Made by a program: the position numbers and the translations under genes. From positions 13,416,856-13,480,855 of the forward strand of contig CM040117.1 of NCBI GenBank assembly GCA_022559845.1: a DNA stretch of 64,000 nt, given 5' to 3'. This stretch comes from Amorphophallus konjac. Taxonomy: Eukaryota > Streptophyta > Magnoliopsida > Alismatales > Araceae. The notes under the pieces were generated by a model that did no database searches, was not told the origin of the DNA, and saw only the letters and a list, made by a program, of their open reading frames with translations. Below are positions 46,015 through 58,800 of this stretch, in pieces; the stretch's first letter is position 1; each line of letters begins with the position of its first letter.

Positions 46015-47299
46015 ATGGAGTTCGGTGGGCCCGATCATGGTGAAGGTGGAGAGGGACGAGGAACTCCTCGCCCGAGGAGGGACGCGCCAGAGCATTGAAC
46101 GGCGTCCATGGAGGAGGAAGGGCCGCTTCGGGCCCCCGAGGGACCCGAGGGGCCCGATGGCGCGGGAGGAGGTGAACACGGCTCGGTGAGTGCTTGGTTT
46201 TCCCCCTCTTTGATCCATTTTGAGTTTTGAAGCAAGCCGTGCGAAGGGGGAAAGGGTTCGGCTAGTGTCGCACTTAAATGATGGACGTGTCCTAGACAGG
46301 GGACGCGTTATTTTTGACTGATGTGGGACCCCTTTCTTGGTGCAGGACATGGCAAGGACCCTGGGCCTGGCCGATGAGTGGGTGAGTGCGAATGAGACGA
46401 GCCGCGTCAGGAGGGAGAGTCGCGGCAAGGCGAGGCTCGAGGATTGGCCCGTACGTCTCCCTGGACATCAAGGGGGTGTACTGGTGCAGGACAGTGCCGA
46501 CTTCCTGCGGCGGCAGAGAGAGAGTTACGCGGGGCTTCCCCAAGCTGAGGACACGCGTGGCATCGGCGGCTCGCGCGCCCAACTGTCGGAGACTAGGCGG
46601 CAGCTGGCCGTCGCTCAACATGAGCTGTCGCTCCTGGTAAGTTACGTGCCGCACTTTTAACTTCAGATTTTGGAGTTTCACCGACGGCCGTTGTTTATTT
46701 TGTTCCAGCGTGCCCAGCAGACAGCGGCGGTGGGAGTGGCTGGCGGATCTTCCAGCTCCTCGGCCCCTTTTCTCGAGATTGCCTCCCTCCGGGAGCAACT
46801 TACCGGTGCGGTGGCCCGCGCGACCCAGGCGGAAGAGGAGCGTGACGCCTGGGTGGTGACTGTAGCAGAGCTGCGGCATCGTGGTGAGGAGAGACCTTCT
46901 CCAGACATCCTGGATTTAAGGGTTCTTCTGCAGATGATGAGGAGAGAGGCAGAGAGAGAGAAAGCCGAGAGAAGGTCCGAGCGACAGCGGGATCTGACCG
47001 AGAGGAGGGCCTTGGAGGCCCAAGTGAGGGAGCTCCATCTGGGCCTTCAGGCCGTCGTGCAGAGGCTAGGAGGGATGGAGACGCGCTACGAGAGAGTGCG
47101 AGAGTTCGGGGAGCGACTCCGCCAGTCCGGTCGCTTTGCCACTAGTGGCTTCTTCGCCACGCCAGGGGAGGAGCAGCGAGTCACTGCTGCGGAGCAGGCG
47201 CCAAGAGGCGAGGCAGGTGCTACTGCACGGGGATCCCGGAGGCTTCTGAGGGACCCTCACCTCGGGGGAGAGGAGGAGAGTGCCCAGAGAGATGAGTGA
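46015..47299 (+). pseudogene. Truncated PMD-type gene, C-terminal half
   Basis: Exons 46346-46636 and 46709-47299 are separated by a 72-bp GT-AG intron. The protein has LGLADEWV, QLSETRRQLAVAQHELSLL, GGSSSSSAPFLEIASLREQL, then a long coiled coil (LLQMMRREAEREKAERRSER). All of these align with the tail of the neighbouring gene at 48849-50347. The PMD core is missing. A weakly supported earlier exon may lie at 46015-46185. One intron of the neighbour (49772-49840) is absent here. The left side is cut near the copia LTR fragment. Confidence 0.65.
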
Positions 47300-47878
47300 T
47301 GGTGAGGATTGGCGAGCTAGTGGACCCGCCACCTCTCTATGATTGTAGTGTTTGTGACAGCTTATTTATGAATGGAATGATTTGAGTTTCTGCTGCTTGT
47401 TTGTTCTCTTGTGTGTTCCTTCTTCCCTACACTTCCTTTCCTTTGCACTGTTCCCATGTGATGGGTCTGCCGAGACTCCGCCCCGAGCGGAGAATCGCGT
47501 CTTGTTGTGACCATTTTCCACGGGAATCTCCCGTCGAAGTCAAAAATGACGGCCCTAGTTTCTTTTCCCGAATGCTGTGTCAAATTTTGCGGACGTCCTC
47601 CAAATCATGATAGGGTATCCCTAGACAACATAGGGGCTATTCGTCGTATTCTTCGTCCAGTCAATCACCCTGTGCGCGCGGTGAAGTGACACACGGGACC
47701 GCATGGCAGGTGCCTCATTGCGAGGGCTATCATCAACAGGTGATGGAGGCAATCTTGGCCCGCACTCCTTCCGTTTCTATAAATTCTTGTCCCTTTTATT
47801 TTCCCAGGTATATCGAGAGCTAACTCAAGGAGCACAAGTTCTCACGGGAGAGGAGGAGTTTGAAATTCCGAGGGTTGG
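47300..47878 (+). promoter_or_regulatory. Intergenic stretch with promoter of the PMD gene
   Basis: A TATA-like CTATAAAT lies at 47777-47784, about 95 bp before the ATG at 47879. The rest holds nothing I can name. Confidence 0.45.
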
Positions 47879-50347
47879 ATGGAGGGCGAATCTTCCCATT
47901 CCTCGAAGAGAAGCAGGTCCAGTGGTAGTAGTTCCAGGAGGCTTTCAGACCTTGAAGGGCACTTCAGCGAAAGGGCCCAATCACAACTCGTAGGCCAAGT
48001 TTTCTTGCCCTTTTTTCCATTCTTTCTTCCTTTCTTCTGACCAAACCTCACCCCCATTCCTTGTAGGTTGTGATGAAATCACAAATCTTATGGGAGTTGG
48101 TAGTAGCAACGTACAGGGGCCTCCCAGATTTTCAGAAGGCGAGGCTAGACGTGATGGGATTTGGTACCTTCCTTCGGATCGAGCCGATCCAGCTCGACAT
48201 GGTCCTGATCCAAGCCTTGTGTGAGAGATGGGACCCAGTGAGTCGGGCATTCCTGATGCCCTGGGGGCACATGGTGTCCAGTTTGGAGGATGTGGTCCGG
48301 ATCACAAGCCTGAAGGTAGAGGGTGAGGCAGTGACCGGAGTCACTTACGCGGACTACAGAGAAGGTGCCCAGAAGTTACTGGGTTTGGACCTAGATGGTC
48401 GGAAAAATAGGTCGGTAGCTAGGGCGTCCCTCATGGATGCATTAGGGCTCACCGACACTCGTCGGCGGGACGACGAATCCTCAGAAGAGTTCATGGAAAG
48501 GATGGAAATAGGATGCCGTGCCGTGTACTGCACAGATTTCGGCGACTGGGAAAGATGCAACATAGATTTGAGGAGATTTCTCCTCTTCCTTTTGGGGAGA
48601 TTGGTACTGAGCTCGAAAGGGGACGGTATCCAATGTTGCTTCCTGGAGCTGCTGTCAGACCTTGAAAGAGTAGGGTATTATGCCTGGGGAGCCGCCATGC
48701 TGGCACACTTGTTTGCAGGCCTATTCCAAGAAACGGATCGTGAGATGACTGTGAGTGGTTTCACACCATTCATCCAGGTATTTTTTGGTTTTGCTTGTTT
48801 TGTATTTTTTTGTGTTTTTGCAAAGTATTGATGACCTGTGCCGAGCAGCTATGGAGCTATTATTACCTCCCTATGGGGAGAGCTCGGCATTGGCGACCCG
48901 TGGTGGTGCCGTTAGCCAGGCGGTGGGAACCCATCATGAGTGCGGCACCCCTAACCTACCAACTGATGGTGCTAAGGCGGGAGCTACAGGAGTTCCCTGC
49001 AGCGATGGTAAACTGGAGGCCCTACTCAGACATGGTCGATGCCGACCAGCCGTGGGTTCTAGGAAGTCGTACCCGGTTCGGACGGGAACTGTGGATGCAC
49101 TGCCTGAATGAAATCGAGCCGCTTCGGCTACGATTAGTTATGAGGACTTTAGGACTGGCTCAAGAATGGGTGGATTCAGCTGCGCCACCTCGTGTCGGGA
49201 GAAAGACGAGGGTACCGGCGACCTGCATTGACTGGCGCGTGCGATTCCCTGAACAGTACGAGGACTGGCAACGGGGTGGCACGATTGTAGATTCATAGGC
49301 GTGGGATAGCGAGGACTACTTGCGTCTATATAGGACAAAGTACGCAGAACGGTTCCAACCCCGGGGACTTGTGGAGGTAGGTTTCCCCTTTTCTCTTCTC
49401 TTCTTTCTCCTTTTCTTGGTTTTCTGGTGAAAATGCTGACTTGTAAGGCTGCAGGATGTCCGGGATGCCATGATAGCGAATTTACGAACTCGCTTGGCAG
49501 AGATGGAACAACAGTCGGGCGATGCCCGCGGAGCTACGAGCGCCTTGGTAGGTGTACAGTACGTTCCTAATTAAAACCCCAGATTCCAGATGTTGGCTGC
49601 TAATTCACGCGGTCGTAGCATGCCCAGATTGGCGCGGCTTCCCCGGCGATGGGAGTGGGTGGTGCCTCTTCCAGCTTGTGGATTCCCACCTCAGAACTTG
49701 ACTTGCTTCATGAGCAACTTGCTCACGCCACGCAGCGTGCTGCGGAGGCAGAAGGGATGCTCTCTATACAGGTAAGAGTCTCAGTGTTGAGTTCTCCTTG
49801 TTTATGCCTTATCGTGTATCTGAGATGGTACACTTGGCAGGAAAAGGAGACAGAAGAAGCGCTTGCCAAGGCTGCGCAGAAGGAGGCTAGGATAGCAGAA
49901 CTGGAGAGGGAATTGCGGCGTCATTCTGATGACGACTCCTCTAGGGATGCCGTAGAACTGAGGATCACTCTCCAGTTGGAGAGGGAAGACCGCGAGAGAG
50001 AACGTGCAGAGAGAGAAAGAGACGCAGAGAGAGAAAGAGCCAACAGATTGACTGAAAGGGAGGAACGAAGGGCCATGGAGGCCCAACTATTCGAACTCCG
50101 AATCAGCCTTGGTCTTGCTGAACAGTGGCTGAGAGATGGTGAGGAGCGCTACCGAAGAGCACGAGAGCGTGACTTTCGTGTTGGTAGCTTCTCTGCTGCT
50201 TCCGTGGATCAACGCCGGGATGTGGGAATAGGAAGGGGAGTACAGAGCGGTAGGAGTACCGCTTTTCGTAGTTGGGTAGCACCTTTAAGAGCGTTTTGCC
50301 CGGAGAGTAGTGGGACGAGTAATGCAGAGAGAGAGGGCGGAACTTGA
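47879..50347 (+). pseudogene. Six-exon plant mobile domain (PMD) gene with one in-frame TAG
   Basis: Inferred exons: 47879-47989, 48067-48777, 48849-49376, 49455-49547, 49619-49771 and 49841-50347. All introns are 69-78 bp, begin GT and end AG, and every junction keeps the frame, giving about 700 codons. Exon 2 carries the PMD core: GFGTFLRIEP, ALCERWDPVSRAFLMPWGHM, SLEDVVRITSLKV, DLRRFLLFLLGRLVLSS, CCFLELLSDLERVGYYAWGAAMLAHLF. Exon 3 continues with LWSYYYLPMGRARHWRP. Exons 4-6 form a long coiled coil (RERERAERERDAERERANRL). A TAG at 49296-49298 in exon 3 is the only break. It lies antisense to, and downstream of, the Ogre-like pol that ends at 52119. PMD proteins occur both as host silencing factors and as cargo of transposons; here the context favours cargo. 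Confidence 0.8.
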
Positions 50348-50368
50348 TGTAATTTTTTTGGTTTTTGG

Positions 50369-50374
50369 AATAAA
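50369..50374 (+). terminator. Polyadenylation signal of PMD gene
   Basis: AATAAA lies 22 bp after the stop codon at 50347. Confidence 0.55.
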
Positions 50375-50379
50375 ACACA

Positions 50380-52118
50380 AGGTTTGGTTTGTTTGGTTTT
50401 CACCTTTGCTTCTGTTGCCTGAATCCCTACACATATCACTGAAACAAACAAATCAGAATTTCTGTTCTGACTTGGCCCCTTGCTCAATAAGCAAATGGTC
50501 ACTGTGACTGTCCTTGATAACTGGTCAAGGGGCCAAGCCTTTATTTAACGAAGACAAGGGAAATATGCGGTGATGATAAATGCGACAGGCAAGCACACGA
50601 ATGCAAGCGGTATTAAAGTGAGATGCTGCACGCAAACGCAATCATGCAAAAATTGATTTGTTTTCTTTTTTATATTTGGCATTTTTTGTTTTATCATAAA
50701 AAAGATTTTTTTGTTTGCAAATATGTACATTTTCTCTTTTTCATTTTTTTTGCTTTTATTATAAAAAAATTTTTATTGCTAACGCCCGGCAAGCACCCAA
50801 ATGGCTCCTAACCTACGTGAGACAGGGGTTTCTTACTAACCTCCCAGGTATCCTAAGTGCACATCTAGGTTGATTTGGGCCTCTAGACCCCTCGAATGAT
50901 GATCCCGCCGGCTAAGACTTACCATGATGACAATACCGTCATGCCATGCTTAGGCTCCCAGTTGCTTCCGACCACAGGGATTCACCCAAAAGATGTTTGA
51001 GGTAAAAGATTTGCCCGACCCGGGTCTGTTTCCTCACAACTCTAGATGGTATATGATGGAACACCCTGGAACCCTAATGACCAACCGCGCGATGCTGACC
51101 CGGAATCAGATGCCGTCGCACCCATAGGTGACGCGCTTGCATTGGCCTAAGCCCAAGGTTAAACAAGAAGACATCAAGGTGGTAAACAGGGGTCTTGACT
51201 AGCCAGAAACACGGAGACTCTTTCGCAGCGATAGCTTTTGCTTTTTAAAGTAGGCAACCAAATGTGTATATTAAAATAAGGTCGCAGACCCTGGGCAGTT
51301 TTCACCTTTCAGAAACTCCATCGAACCTTCATCTTTAGAGGGAGAAGGAAGAGTGTAGGGGATAAACCTCCTGAGAGGACCGGCAAAGCCGTTAACCCGG
51401 CGAGCGAATAAGGGCCCATTAACTCTTTTCTTTCAGACAACTTCGGACCAAATCTCAAGTATTTTCATTCCACGGCCCCTTTTGTGGATTCAGACTTTTG
51501 CTTTGAGGGGTTCCGTTTATCGTAACAGGCACGGTCACGACCAGGCTTTTCTCTTGATTTTGATTTTGTATTTCTTTTTTTGAGGGAGATATAGTCGTTT
51601 GACGTTTGTGGACTCCCTTTTCGTATTCCTGCGGGGACACTGCCCTCTTCTCGTGCTCTGATCGATGCTCGAGGAAATGGATCCTACTCTTGCCCTTGGG
51701 GTTTGAGTTTCGGTTTCTCATGCTCAGCGTTTTAAGGGCGCCGACTGTCTCATTTGGTCGAAGAAAAAAGAATAGAGATTATAGTTTCCGGAGATCTTCT
51801 GGGTGGAGCCCCACCATAGGTGATGCTACCGACCTTTTTTTGAATAGAATACATAAGTGAGCACATGTTGGCTTCCTTCGAGCGAGCATAGGCCGACGTG
51901 GCCGGACAAGGATCTCCACGGTTCCGGCAAACCAAGACCCGGTGCCTACCAAGCCTTAATGGGCCCTATCCTAACATGAAGGTTAGATGCAGGGACTTAA
52001 CTACATGGTGACTGCCAGGCATCGGCATTTTGAATTTTCCATATTTTTAGTGGTTTTCAAAATTTCTTTGTTTTTTGATGTTTTTATCTTTTCATCACTT
52101 TTTTTTGTTTGTTTTGTG
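50380..52118 (-). other. 3' non-coding region of Ogre-like element
   Basis: No gene is visible. There are several T/A-rich stretches (50640-50775 and 52030-52110). Short frames of 60-90 codons have no recognisable product. It separates the integrase stop (52119) from the antisense PMD gene. Confidence 0.5.
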
Positions 52119-55100
52119 CTAAGGGTAGTATTTCTTAAGACAAAGCCCATTCCAAGGGTGGGATAACTCGGTCCCTTCGGCGTTGATTAGCTTGTAGGCG
52201 TTGCCAGGGTACACAGCTTGAATTACAAATGGTCCTTCCCAATTGGGTTGGAGCTTAGAACGCGGCCCTCCAGGTTTGACAAAAATTCTTTTTACGACCA
52301 TCTCTCCAACTTTGAATTTTCTCTCAACGACTTTCTTTTGGTAAAAGCGAGCAAGTCTATTTTGATACACACGCGCGTGTTCGGCAGCGGCCAGTCGCTT
52401 CTCATCCAAGAGTTCCAACTGGGCGAGGAGTGAATTACGACGGTTGTCAAGGGAAAATTCCTCCTCCAATTGTACCCTGAGAGAAGGGATCAGAGTCTCA
52501 TATGGGACTACCGCTTCCATACCATAAGTAAGGGCAAATGGAGTCTGCCCGGTGGGGGTACGGATTGAAGTGCGATAGGCCCATAGGGCTTCGATAAGCT
52601 TTTCTGACCAGTCTGAAAACTTACTAGACTCGCAGGTTTTTTTGATGATTTTGAGCAATGTTTTATTGGTGGCCTCCGCTTGGCCATTACCTTGTGGGTA
52701 ATAAGGCGATGAATGATGCAATGCAATTGCATACCTTTTGCAGAGGTCCTGTAGGTCCTGAGAAATGAACTGTGGCCCATTATCGGTGACGATCGTGCTT
52801 GGGACGCCGAATCTGGCGAGGATGTTCTTCATGATGAACTTGCAGACTGTTGACGCCTTGATTTCCGCGTAAGCCTCGACTTCGGCCCATTTGGTGAAGT
52901 ATTCCGTCGCAGTAAGGATGAAAGATTTCTGCTTGGTGAGGGAATTGGGATCACCAAGGGGACCAATGATGTCGAATGCCCACATGGAGAAAGGCCACGG
53001 GGAGGATATTGGGTGAAGTGAGGAAGATGGTGAATGGATTTTATCGGCGTGAAGTTGACACTTGACACACCTACGGACATAGACAACACAATCCTCTTCC
53101 ATGGTGGGCTAGTAAAAACCTTACCGAATGATCTTTTTGGCGAGCATCTGACTATTCACGTGGCCACTGCACACACCCGAGTGCGTCTCCTCTACACATT
53201 TCCAAACCTCATCGTCACCAAGACATCTTAACAGAATACCAGTAAGGCTCCTCCTATAGAGTAGACCTCCAACCAAAGTATATTTCTGAGCCACCCTTCT
53301 TATGGCTTTCTTGTCCTCTGTGGTGGCCCCTTCAGGATAAGACTGATCTTGGCAGTATTTGACAATTTCATAGAACCATGGTTTCTCTTCATCAGCCAGT
53401 TCTTCTTCGGCCTCTGCCAACATGATTTCCCTCTTCTCAAGGATATCTTCCTGCAGGATCTTCCTTGCTATCCTGTCTTTGATATTTACGTAGGAAGCAT
53501 CATCGATTGCAGGGGCGTGAAGTTTCTAGATGGAAATGGACTTAAACCATCTTCCTAGAGGGAACCTTATGGATGATGCCAACGAGGCGAGGGCATCGGC
53601 GAGAATATTCTGATGACGAGGGACATGAACAAAGATCAGTTTGGCGAACAGTTTGGCAAAGGCAGCAGTGAGTTCTTGGTATGGCTTGAGTTTGGGATCG
53701 CGAGTGCGATATTTAGTGAGCACCTGGCGAAGGATGAGTTGACTATCACCTACGACTCGCAACTTAGTGATACGAAAAGAATGAGTGAGTTCTAGGCCAG
53801 CTAGAAGGGCTTCATATTCAGCTATATTGTTGGTGACTGGAAATTTGAGTTGGTATGCCAATGGGAATGTGAGGCCTTCAGGCGACAGGAGGGCGATGCC
53901 GATTCCTCTCCCTTGAGAATTCAGAGCTCCATCAAAATATAGCGTCCACATTGGCTCATCTGATCGGTTGATGGACATTAGTTCCTCATCTGGAAACTCT
54001 GATTGGACGGGATCGAATTTGGGAAGAGGATGGTGAGCGAGATGCTCGGCTATGGCATAGCCTTTAATCACCTTTTCCTGGATGTAGGTGATGTCGAACT
54101 GAGAGAGAAAACTTTGCCAGCGTGCTAGCCTATCCGTAAGGACGGCTTTCTCCAGAAGGAATTTGATAGGATTCATTCAAGTAATCAAGTGGACCTCGTG
54201 AGCCAAGAAGTAGTGCTTCAATTTCTGCACTACCCAAACGAGGGCAGCACATGTTTTCTCCATGCCGGTGTACTTCTGCTCACAGGGATTGAGAAGTTTG
54301 GACAAGTAATAGGTTGCCCGTTCCTTGCCTTCTTCATCAGCTTGTGTGAGGACGGCTCCTACGGAGTCATCCAAGACTGAGACGTAAAGGATCAGAGGTT
54401 TTTCCGGTTTGGGTGGAATGAGAACGGGTGGACTAGCCAGATATTCCTTTAACCCTTCAAAAGCTTTCTGACATTTAGAATTCCAGTGGAATTCTACTCC
54501 TGGCTTGGTCAACTCGTAGAGAGGTCTACACCTTTGTGAATGTTGGGACACAAACCGATGAATAAACTGCAACCTCCCGATTAAACCTCGGACTTCCCTC
54601 AAATTCTTGGGAGACGGCATATCCCTGATAGCCTTGGCTTTGTCGGGATCTATCTCGATCCCTCTTTTGCTCACAATGAACCCCAACAATTTACCTGACG
54701 ACACACCAAACACACACTTCTTCGGGTTCATTTTCAGTTGGAACTCCCTTGACCTCTGCAAGACCTTAGCCAAAACTTCTGGATGTTCCATCCTGGTCCT
54801 TGATTTTACCAATAAGTCATCCACATACATTTCCAGATATATGTGCATCATGTCATGAAATATGGCCATCATCGCTCTTTGGTAAGTAGCTCCAGCATTC
54901 TTTAATCCGAACGGCATGACCACGTAACAATATGTTCCCCAAGGGGTAGTGAATGACGTCTTTTCCTGATCCTCTTCTGTCAAACGAATTTGATTATATC
55001 CTGAAAATCCATCCATGAACGAGAGGGTCTCGTAGCCTGCCGTGTTATCGATCAACACATCAATGTGAGGCAAGGGAAAATCATCCTTTGGACACGCGCG

Positions 55101-55898
55101 GTTAAGGTCCCGGAAGTCGATGCAAATCCTGACTTTCCCATCTTTCTTCATGACCGGGACAATGTTCGCCACCCATTGAGGATAAAGAACGACTCTAATG
55201 AACCTGGCTTTGTGGAGCTTATCGACCTCTTCTTTCATTTTCAAAGCCATCTGAGGGTGGAAACGCCTTAACCTTTGTTTTACCGAGATGGACCCTGGTT
55301 TTAGGGTTAAACGGTGTTCGACCAAGGTTGAATCCAGACCCGGCATATCCTCGTAGCTCCATGCAAACGTGTCCTTATATTCCGTGAGAACCTCAATTAA
55401 TGCCTCTTCTTCAGAGGGTGGTAGGTTGTCACTTATGAGGATGATCCTAGGGTCTTTTTCAGTTCCCAAGTTGACTTCTTTGGTGGATTCTTCTACGGCG
55501 ATTGACGGCTCGTCGAATCTCCTCATTCCACTAGCGTATGCGCCCGTCGCATCCTCACATTCTTCACCCTCCTCTTCAGGGGGGCATTCTTCATCCGTGA
55601 TCTCGTAGACTCCATACCCTTCATCAGACGCACAGTCGCCCTCACATTCTATTTCCGATAGCCGGATGGAATTTTCTAACAACTGGGGGATGGCAAGAAG
55701 GGCTTGACACCTGGCAGCCAAATCCAGAAGGAATCGACGAGGGATCTGCCTACCCTTAGATTTCTTCCTAGGTACTACCCTTGGCCTATCATTCCTAGAT
55801 TGACTGACAATATTTACAGAAGAAGAGGAAGACGAAGAGGATGGTGTAGAATGTACAGGAGAAGAGCCCTCAGAGGAGGGGTAGAAAAGGTCGCTCAT
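52119..55898 (-). pseudogene. pol: Ogre-like reverse transcriptase, dual RNase H and integrase with four stops
   Basis: A single minus-strand frame from ATG 55898 to 52119, with stops TGA 54177-54179, TAG 53526-53528, TAA 53121-53123 and TAG 53109-53111 but no shift. It has an acidic N-terminus, then the reverse transcriptase (WVANIVPVMKKDGKVRICID; YVDD 54816-54827), a Ty3 RNase H, and an archaeal-type RNase H (YFDGALNSQGRG, NNIAEYEALLAG, GDSQLIL, LADALASLAS). The integrase has zinc-finger cysteines CVKC, core WAFDIIGPL, TDNGPQF and GNGQAEATNKTL, and a final GPF motif (NWEGPFVI). The stop before MNPIKFL and that in GFY.PTM match positions where arginine and tryptophan are usual in the family. 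Confidence 0.92.
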
Positions 55899-58800
55899 CG
55901 GACCTTGGATGGGTGGTCCGCAAGGCAGTACGCACCCGTGGGAGATGTAGGAGGTTTCCTCAACGAAGATGTGTTGTTGGGGAATTTGAAAATTGACGTT
56001 TTTTTTTCGTTTTCATTTTTAATGACAAAGCAGTAAAAAGAGATTGGAGGAGAGAGAAAAGTGGTTATGGCTAGAAGATTGTGAGGCTCATAGAGCAGAT
56101 CATGGTTGAAGACCTGGCGCGGGTTGAAAAGCCCACGTAGGTATGTAAACAGAGAAGGGGATCTGGGAAGATCATCAGACAATTGTCTGGTCCAGGAAGA
56201 AGATATCAGCAAAGGCTGAGACGAGTGGATGGAGAAGATGGCGGCTAATGAGCCGTCGACGGCAATGTTGAGGACGGATGAAGATCCGTCGATGACAGAG
56301 TCCTTCTGGCGAGGACGAGGATAGTTTGGAACCTTAGCAAGAGTGGTAATATTCTCTGGTATTTCGGAGATCAATGGTGGTCCTTCAAACTGCGGAGACG
56401 AGAACATCCTCTCCAGTGCAACGGAAATGTCCCGTATGTCGAACCATTTGTCCCACTCGCATTCCGGATCTTTGATCTTGCCTCTTTTGGTGATCCTCGG
56501 ACATTTTTCAGTCAAATATATAGCATGTGATCCCCCATATGCTTCTCGTGGGTGATCCCCCATCTGAACAACGGGCCCTCTGTTGAAGTGGTTTGATAGA
56601 GTCCACGTGAGGGGCTTCCAATCTGCCTTGAACAATCCTTTGAAGCCTAGGCCAAACCTGCGGTTCGGCCTAATTTCCTTTGGCGGTTTGAGCATACCCT
56701 GTAACTGTGCGCCCAGACCTTTTTCTTGTTAATAGCCGATGTTCCTCATAATCTCCCAACCTTTGGAGTGAAAAGGGAGACATGATGTTGTGGTTGCCCT
56801 GACCGGCTCCTTTGGTGCAAGTGGAACATGAGATGGATCACGTACGTCCAACAGTGACAATATGGGCCGATGAGACGGCCAAACAGAAGGCAGAGAGGTG
56901 TTGATAGCATCCACTGTGTGAAGGACAGGTGTACTGACCACTTTAATAATTCTCCCATTGTAAGGAAACTTCAGGCACTGATGGTTGGTGGAAGGCACAG
57001 CGTCCATGGCGTCGATGTAAGGGCGACCCAATATAGCCATGAATGTGGGGTCCATGTCGAGGACATAGAATTCCGTGGGAATTGACATGGGGCCTAGTTC
57101 TGCCTTCAGAATAATCATCCCCTGCGGCGGCCTTTTGCTATTGTCATAAGCCGTGACCGTGATCGAGGAAGGTCTTATTTGTTCCTCGTTGACCCCACAC
57201 AACTGAAGAGTGCTCATGGAGATCACATTTATGGATGCACCCGTGTCCACAAGACACGGGTTTATGGATACCCCATTAATTTTTATTGAAATGCACAATG
57301 CATATTTCTGAGCTTCCTTGGGAGCGAGCTCGTAGTTGTGAAACATGATGGCTGGTTGTGTGTCTGTTGGGGTCAGGACGGTCGAAATCTTCTCCACGGG
57401 GAGGTCTTCATTAACCATGACCTTTTGAAGATATTCCATCAAGGCGGCCTGGTGGGATGTGGATCTTTGAAGTAGCTCCAGGATGGAGATCCGGGCAGGT
57501 GTCTTGTCCAAGTGTTTCAATAGATCATACTGTGTTCCAGGGATAGCTCTTTCTGGTTGTTCTGCATCATCCTTCTCTGGCTGAGATTGCTCGGGATTCT
57601 GACTGTTGTGGGGGAAAACCCTGTGGAAAATCCTTCCACTCCGGAGCACCATTGCCTGCGGCTTTTGTACCTCTGTGGGGGTAGCAGTGGATTTTAACAG
57701 GGGTTTGAGGGGTAGTAGTGGAGGAATGGTTGATGAAGCAGGGGTGATGACGGGAGCAGGGATTCTGATGAGGGGTTTGTTAGGTGGCGGCATGGAGGTA
57801 GAGGGGATATCACGCGGATTATGAAGGATAAGGGGTCTAGAAGGTGGCGGTGGAGACGAAGTAGGAGTGGGTAGGGCTTGAAGTGGGTAATGATTTTGAG
57901 GTGGGTGATGGTTAATGCGTGGTTTTGAAGGCATTAGTGGTGATACGGTGGAGAAAGACGAGGTTATGTATGGTTGACGGATGATAAGGGGTTTAGAAGG
58001 CGTAGGGGTAAATGTGGTAGAGGTGGATGGTAAAGTGGGGGAGTGAGAGAAGATGAGAGGGTGTGAAGGCGTAGTGGAGAGTGTCGGTTGATAGAAGGTC
58101 GGGGTGCGGATGAGAGGGCGTAATGGTAGTGGAAATGGTGATGGTGATACTGACGCGGGTTGATGAGAGAGAGGTGCTACCCGGGCAAGGTGAGGGGGTT
58201 GCATGACGATAGGGTTGGAGGTAGAAAGAATGGAGGTACTTTCCTGGTGCCACACCTGCTCTCTCCCGACTTCCGGGAAGGAGGAGATGGGGTTAACCAG
58301 ATGATTGGGTTGTTGGTGCTCCGGTAATGGATTCTGGATTATGCCCATGTCGGGCTGTTGTTGTTGGGCCTACTGAGCCTGCTGTTGTTGTTGTGGTTGC
58401 TGTTGCTGTTGCTGTTGTAACTGCTGTTGTGGCCTATGAGGGGGTCTCCTAGCCTTGAGAGCCGCGGCGTATCGTCTCATCTCATCCCAATCTATTTGAT
58501 GTTCATCATTCATATCATGGATGTAATCTTTGAAATGGAAGTAGTAATCTACTGTGTGTCCCGGCTGCCTGTGGTAGACGCAGTATTTGGAGGTATCAAC
58601 ATTGGGTGGCCACGTGGGACTTTCTCTGGGTAGGGCGAGTTGGTTTGATGCCATGAGGGCATTAAAAATGTCTGCTAAGGTTTCCGGCAATGGTGGATAG
58701 TAGGCTCTCTTGCGACCGAGCGGCCTCCTTTGTTGCTGTTAGGGACCATAGTTCCCCGGGGGTGGAACTTGGTTGTACTGAAGTGGTGGTTGTTGTTGCT

